Below, one piece after another: positions 60,299-64,000 of a DNA stretch of 64,000 bases. The notes below the pieces were generated by a model. It was not told where the DNA came from, searched no databases, and saw nothing but the letters and a program-made list of their open reading frames with translations. The translations under genes and the position numbers were made by a program. The stretch is taken from the NCBI RefSeq assembly GCF_902500215.1, contig NZ_CABVOU010000043.1, positions 1 through 64,000 on the forward strand. The letters are read 5' to 3'. The DNA is from Halomonas lysinitropha. Lineage in GTDB: Bacteria > Pseudomonadota > Gammaproteobacteria > Pseudomonadales > Halomonadaceae. Each line of letters begins with the position of its first letter. Positions within the stretch are counted from its first letter, which is position 1.

Positions 60299-61555
60299 AT
60301 GGGGTTCCAGAAAATCGTCCTGCCCGAGGGCGGCCAGAAGATCACTGTCAATGCCGATAACAGCCTGAACGTCCCGAATGAGCCGGTCATCCCGTTCATC
60401 GAGGGTGACGGCATCGGTATCGACGTGACACCGGCCATGAAGATCGCCATCGATTCTGCGGTGCAGAAGGCCTATAACGGCGAGCGCAAGATCCACTGGA
60501 TGGAAGTCTACGCCGGCGAGAAGGCCACCCAGATCTATGATGCCGACACCTGGCTGCCGGAAGAGACCCTGGAGGCGGTCAAGGATTACGTCGTCTCCAT
60601 CAAGGGGCCGCTGACCACGCCGGTGGGCGGTGGTATTCGCTCCCTGAACGTCGCCCTGCGTCAGAAACTCGATCTCTATGTCTGCCTGCGTCCGGTTCGC
60701 TGGTTCGAGGGCGTCCCCAGCCCGGTCAAGAAGCCGGCCGATGTGGACATGGTCATCTTCCGCGAAAACTCCGAGGACATCTACGCCGGCATCGAGTGGA
60801 AGGCCGGCACCCCGGAGGCCGACAAGGTCATCAAGTTCCTGCGCGAGGAGATGGGTGTCCAGAACATCCGCTTCCCCGAGAACTGCGGCATCGGCGTCAA
60901 GCCGGTCTCCGTCGAGGGCACCAAGCGTCTGGTGCGCCAGGCCCTGCAGTACACCATCGACAACGACCGTGAGTCGCTGACCCTGGTGCACAAGGGCAAT
61001 ATCATGAAGTTCACCGAGGGTTCCTTCAAGGACTGGGGCTATGAACTCGCCAAGGAGGAGTTCGGTGCCGAGCTGCTCGACGGCGGTCCCTGGATGACCA
61101 TGAAGAACCCCAAGACCGGCAAGGACATCGTCATCAAGGACGTCATCGCCGACGCCATGCTGCAGCAGATCCTGCTGCGTCCGGCGGAGTACGATGTCAT
61201 CGCTACCCTGAACCTCAACGGTGATTACCTCTCCGACGCTCTGGCGGCCGAGGTCGGCGGCATCGGTATCGCCCCGGGCGCCAACCTTTCCGATGCCGTA
61301 GGCATGTTCGAAGCCACCCATGGCACGGCGCCGAAGTACGCCGGTCAGGACAAGGTCAACCCGGGCTCGCTGATTCTCTCCGCGGAAATGATGCTGCGCC
61401 ACATGGGCTGGGTCGAGGCGGCCGATCTGGTACTCAAGGGCATGGAAAAGGCCATCGCCAAGGGTGAGGTCACCTATGACTTCCATCGCCTGATGGACGA
61501 TGCCAAGCTTCTCAAGTGCTCCGAGTTCGGTCAGGCCGTCGCCGACAACATGTAA
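60299..61555 (+). CDS. icd: NADP-dependent isocitrate dehydrogenase
   Basis: 418 residues. It oxidatively decarboxylates isocitrate to 2-oxoglutarate. [17 protein letters not shown], the substrate loop [16 protein letters not shown] (Ser115, the equivalent of the AceK phosphorylation site), [19 protein letters not shown] and [14 protein letters not shown] are intact. The phosphorylatable Ser and the presence of aceA make flux control between TCA and glyoxylate bypass likely, though aceK is not in the window. AGGGGAG precedes the ATG. Confidence 0.97.
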   Translation: MGFQKIVLPEGGQKITVNADNSLNVPNEPVIPFIEGDGIGIDVTPAMKIAIDSAVQKAYNGERKIHWMEVYAGEKATQIYDADTWLPEETLEAVKDYVVSIKGPLTTPVGGGIRSLNVALRQKLDLYVCLRPVRWFEGVPSPVKKPADVDMVIFRENSEDIYAGIEWKAGTPEADKVIKFLREEMGVQNIRFPENCGIGVKPVSVEGTKRLVRQALQYTIDNDRESLTLVHKGNIMKFTEGSFKDWGYELAKEEFGAELLDGGPWMTMKNPKTGKDIVIKDVIADAMLQQILLRPAEYDVIATLNLNGDYLSDALAAEVGGIGIAPGANLSDAVGMFEATHGTAPKYAGQDKVNPGSLILSAEMMLRHMGWVEAADLVLKGMEKAIAKGEVTYDFHRLMDDAKLLKCSEFGQAVADNM

Positions 61556-61573
61556 GTCGCGGTGCTGGACCCG

Positions 61574-61610
61574 GAGCCCCCGGCCGCCGAATGGCGGACG
61601 GGGGCTCTTT
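61574..61610 (+). terminator. Intrinsic terminator of icd
   Basis: A GC-rich stem with one mismatch (61574-61588 with 61593-61607, loop GAAT) followed by TTT, 18 bp past the icd stop. Confidence 0.85.
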
Positions 61611-61764
61611 GCGTTGCGGCATCCGAGTTTCGAGCAGAGACGGTGAACCCTGCCGGCGTGTCGGCGTCCAATCACGGTTGAGGTGAGCGGCGGCATACGG
61701 CTTGTCGAGATGGATAGTGGCCCTTATGTTCAGTAGAGATGATAAGTTGGTGTGGCGAGCGGCC

Positions 61765-62112
61765 ATGGTGTCCCCGCTAGGGGGCATGACTCGGCCGCCG
61801 GGCCCCGAGGAAGATGACGACAACCTGGCGGTGCAGCATGCCGACCCGGAAGTGGCGCGTCCTCCCATGTACAAGGTGGTGCTGCACAACGATGACTTCA
61901 CTCCCATGGAGTTCGTGGTCGAGGTGCTGCAGACCTTCTTTCAGATGGACAGCGAGACCGCAGTACAAGTGATGCTGACCGTTCACACCCGGGGCAAGGC
62001 TACCTGTGGTGTCTTTTCCCGCGATATTGCTGAAACCAAAAGCCACCAAGTCAATCAATATGCAAGAGAATGTCAGCATCCGCTGCTGTGCGATATCGAA
62101 GCGGCGGACTGA
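61765..62112 (+). CDS. clpS: ClpS, ClpAP adaptor for N-degron substrates
   Basis: 115 residues if started at 61765; ATGs at 61726 and 61786 are alternatives and none has a clear ribosome-binding site. The ClpS core is unmistakable: [20 protein letters not shown] (substrate pocket), [20 protein letters not shown] and [14 protein letters not shown]. The N-terminal ~30 residues form the flexible extension that engages ClpA. It is followed by clpA 137 bp later. Confidence 0.93.
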   Translation: MVSPLGGMTRPPGPEEDDDNLAVQHADPEVARPPMYKVVLHNDDFTPMEFVVEVLQTFFQMDSETAVQVMLTVHTRGKATCGVFSRDIAETKSHQVNQYARECQHPLLCDIEAAD

Positions 62113-62249
62113 GCGGCATGGTCTAACAGGGACAGCGACGGTCCTGCGTTGAAGGGAGACTTGCAACGGCGCCGTTTGTACCCGATGTTGATGATGCCGG
62201 ACCATGAATGATCCGACGCAAAGCCCTGGGCGGCGAGAAGGGGACTGCC

Positions 62250-64000
62250 ATGCTGAGTAAAGAACTTGAACTGACCCTGAACACGGCCTTCACCGTGGCC
62301 CGCTCCAAGCGCCACGAGTTCATGACCGTGGAGCACCTGCTGCTGGCGCTGCTCGACAATGCTTCTGCGGCAGATGTGCTACGTGCCTGCGGGGCCAACC
62401 TCGACAAGCTGCGGTCCGACCTGCAGGATTTCATCAATTCCACGACGCCGCTGATCCCCGAGGATCAGTCGGATCGTGAAACACAGCCGACCCTGGGTTT
62501 CCAGCGAGTGCTCCAGCGTGCCGTCTTTCATGTCCAGTCCTCGGGCAAGAGCGAAGTCACCGGCGCCAATGTCCTGGTGGCGATCTTCTCCGAGCAGGAG
62601 AGTCAGGCGGTCTACTTCCTCAAGCAGCAGAACGTGGCGCGGGTTGATGCCGTCAACTACATCGCTCATGGCATCTCCAAGGTGGCCGGCCATGGGCAGA
62701 GCCAGTCGTCTCCCTCGCCGGAGGCCGAGGAGGCCGAGGAGGGGGCTGCCGAGTCCGGTTCCAACCCGCTCACCAGCTATGCCACCAATCTCAACGAGCA
62801 GGCGCGGCTGGGCAAGATCGATCCGCTGATCGGCCGTGACCACGAGCTCGAGCGCGTGGTCCAGATACTGGCCCGCCGGCGCAAGAACAATCCGTTGCTG
62901 GTCGGTGAGGCCGGTGTAGGCAAGACCGCTATCGCCGAAGGGCTGGCCAAGCGTGTCGTCGAGGAGGACGTGCCCGAAGTCATCAATGATGCCGTGGTGT
63001 ACTCCCTGGACATGGGCGCCCTGCTGGCCGGTACCAAGTACCGGGGTGACTTCGAGAAGCGCCTCAAGAACCTGCTGGCCGAACTGCGCAAGCAGCCCAA
63101 CGCCATCCTGTTCATCGACGAGATCCATACCGTGATCGGTGCGGGCGCCGCTTCCGGGGGGGTGATGGACGCCTCCAACCTGCTCAAGCCACTGCTCTCC
63201 TCGGGTGAGCTGCGCTGCATCGGTTCCACCACCTTTCAGGAGTACCGGGGCATCTTCGAAAAGGATCGTGCCCTGGCACGCCGCTTCCAGAAGGTCGACA
63301 TCATGGCTCCCTCGGTGGAGGACACGACGCGCATCCTCAAGGGGCTGCGCTCGCGGTTCGAGGAGCACCACCAGCTGAAGTACACCGATGCGGCGTTGGA
63401 GAGTGCGGCCCGGCTGTCGGATCGCTACATCAACGATCGCCATCTGCCCGACAAGGCCATCGACGTGATCGACGAGGCGGGCGCCCACCAGCGGCTGCTG
63501 CCGCCGGAGGTGCGCGTCGACACCATCGACGTCGACCAGGTCGAGGCGGTAGTGGCGTCTATCGCGCGGATTCCACCGAAGAGCGTATCCAGCTCGGACC
63601 GCAAGCTGCTGGCCAACATCGATCGCGACCTCAAGATGCTGGTGTTCGGGCAGGACGAGGCCATCGACAGCCTTGCTGCGGCGATCAAGCTGTCGCGAGC
63701 GGGGCTCAAGTCGCCGGACAAGCCAGTGGGTAGCTTCCTGTTTGCCGGCCCGACCGGGGTGGGCAAGACCGAGGTGGCCAGGCAGCTGTCCCATATCATG
63801 GGAATCGAGCTGGTACGTTTCGACATGTCGGAGTACATGGAGCGCCACACCGTGTCACGGCTGATCGGTGCGCCCCCCGGCTATGTCGGCTATGACCAGG
63901 GCGGTCTGTTGACCGAGGCGATCACCAAGCAACCGCATTGCGTCCTGCTGCTCGACGAGATCGAGAAGGCGCATCCCGAGGTCTTCAACCTGCTGCTGCA
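62250..64000 (+). CDS. clpA: ClpA, ATP-dependent Clp protease ATPase subunit (3' end outside window)
   Basis: About 583 residues of an expected ~755 are present; the frame is open to the last base. AAGGGG precedes the ATG. The N-domain (1-~143) has two Clp repeats starting [20 protein letters not shown]. The first AAA+ module has Walker [17 protein letters not shown], Walker [16 protein letters not shown] and the arginine-finger region. The second starts with [16 protein letters not shown] and reaches Walker [16 protein letters not shown] at the edge. It unfolds substrates for ClpP, with ClpS as adaptor. The lack of the ClpB middle coiled coil supports ClpA. Confidence 0.96.
   Translation, partial: MLSKELELTLNTAFTVARSKRHEFMTVEHLLLALLDNASAADVLRACGANLDKLRSDLQDFINSTTPLIPEDQSDRETQPTLGFQRVLQRAVFHVQSSGKSEVTGANVLVAIFSEQESQAVYFLKQQNVARVDAVNYIAHGISKVAGHGQSQSSPSPEAEEAEEGAAESGSNPLTSYATNLNEQARLGKIDPLIGRDHELERVVQILARRRKNNPLLVGEAGVGKTAIAEGLAKRVVEEDVPEVINDAVVYSLDMGALLAGTKYRGDFEKRLKNLLAELRKQPNAILFIDEIHTVIGAGAASGGVMDASNLLKPLLSSGELRCIGSTTFQEYRGIFEKDRALARRFQKVDIMAPSVEDTTRILKGLRSRFEEHHQLKYTDAALESAARLSDRYINDRHLPDKAIDVIDEAGAHQRLLPPEVRVDTIDVDQVEAVVASIARIPPKSVSSSDRKLLANIDRDLKMLVFGQDEAIDSLAAAIKLSRAGLKSPDKPVGSFLFAGPTGVGKTEVARQLSHIMGIELVRFDMSEYMERHTVSRLIGAPPGYVGYDQGGLLTEAITKQPHCVLLLDEIEKAHPEVFNLLL

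Overview
The window is about 64 kb of GC-rich chromosome from a gammaproteobacterium. I infer a Halomonas-like (Halomonadaceae) species, related in gene content to Pseudomonas. The reasons are the gltX / tRNA-Ala-tRNA-Glu / gltA / sdhCDAB-sucAB-lpd-sucCD layout, a Pseudomonas-type gltR-gtrS-gtsABCD glucose cluster, the 532-residue class of isocitrate lyase, and a rluE-nudJ-mnmA-hflD-purB block beside icd-clpS-clpA. The genus is an inference from gene order and protein character, not from a database search. Most of the window is conserved chromosomal backbone. I see no prophage, insertion sequence, integron or CRISPR array. The most accessory-looking piece is a small toxin-antitoxin cluster near 2.4-3.4 kb.

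Layout. 0.2-7.1 kb: an M14-type deacylase, dusA, a higB-higA-hicB-like toxin-antitoxin cluster, a cold-shock gene, a DksA-like zinc protein, a lipoprotein, an XRE regulator with a degenerate peptidase domain, and a short-chain dehydrogenase. 7.2-9.0 kb: gltX followed by tRNA-Ala(GGC) and tRNA-Glu(UUC). 9.4-22.8 kb: the TCA-cycle block, with gltA transcribed divergently from sdhCDAB-sucAB-lpd-sucCD. Near-consensus sigma-70 promoters face away from each other in the gltA-sdhC gap, and hairpins sit at several gene junctions. 22.8-28.0 kb: a DUF1989 protein, a glycosyltransferase/flippase-like pair and RNase II. 28.2-35.6 kb: a HAD phosphatase overlapping gltR-gtrS, then the gtsABCD sugar ABC transporter.

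35.6-43.5 kb: a universal stress protein, ycjX-ycjF, small membrane proteins, a DUF924 protein, an unrecognised 202-residue protein and the gabD-gabT pair for GABA breakdown to succinate. 43.7-51.8 kb: an 821-residue protein with two DUF1266-like units, an NlpC/P60 lipoprotein, an exported MsrA, a membrane TVP38-flavoprotein fusion, a SlyD-like FKBP and a SlyB-like lipoprotein. 52.0-64.0 kb: aceA with a long regulatory region, a GNAT enzyme, roxA, purB-hflD-mnmA, two short tandem-repeat arrays, nudJ-rluE, and divergently icd, clpS and the start of clpA, which runs off the window.

Functionally the window holds most of the TCA cycle (gltA, icd, sdh, suc, lpd), the first enzyme of the glyoxylate bypass (aceA), and two feeders of the cycle: glucose import and GABA to succinate. 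The remaining genes cover translation and RNA quality (gltX, dusA, mnmA, rluE, roxA, rnb), protein quality (clpS/clpA, slyD-like, msrA) and envelope maintenance. The points most worth a second look are the tandem repeats at the mnmA promoter, the second lipoyl domain in SucB, the duplicated DUF1266 protein, the nested inverted repeats upstream of aceA, and the hairpins inside the sdh-suc block.
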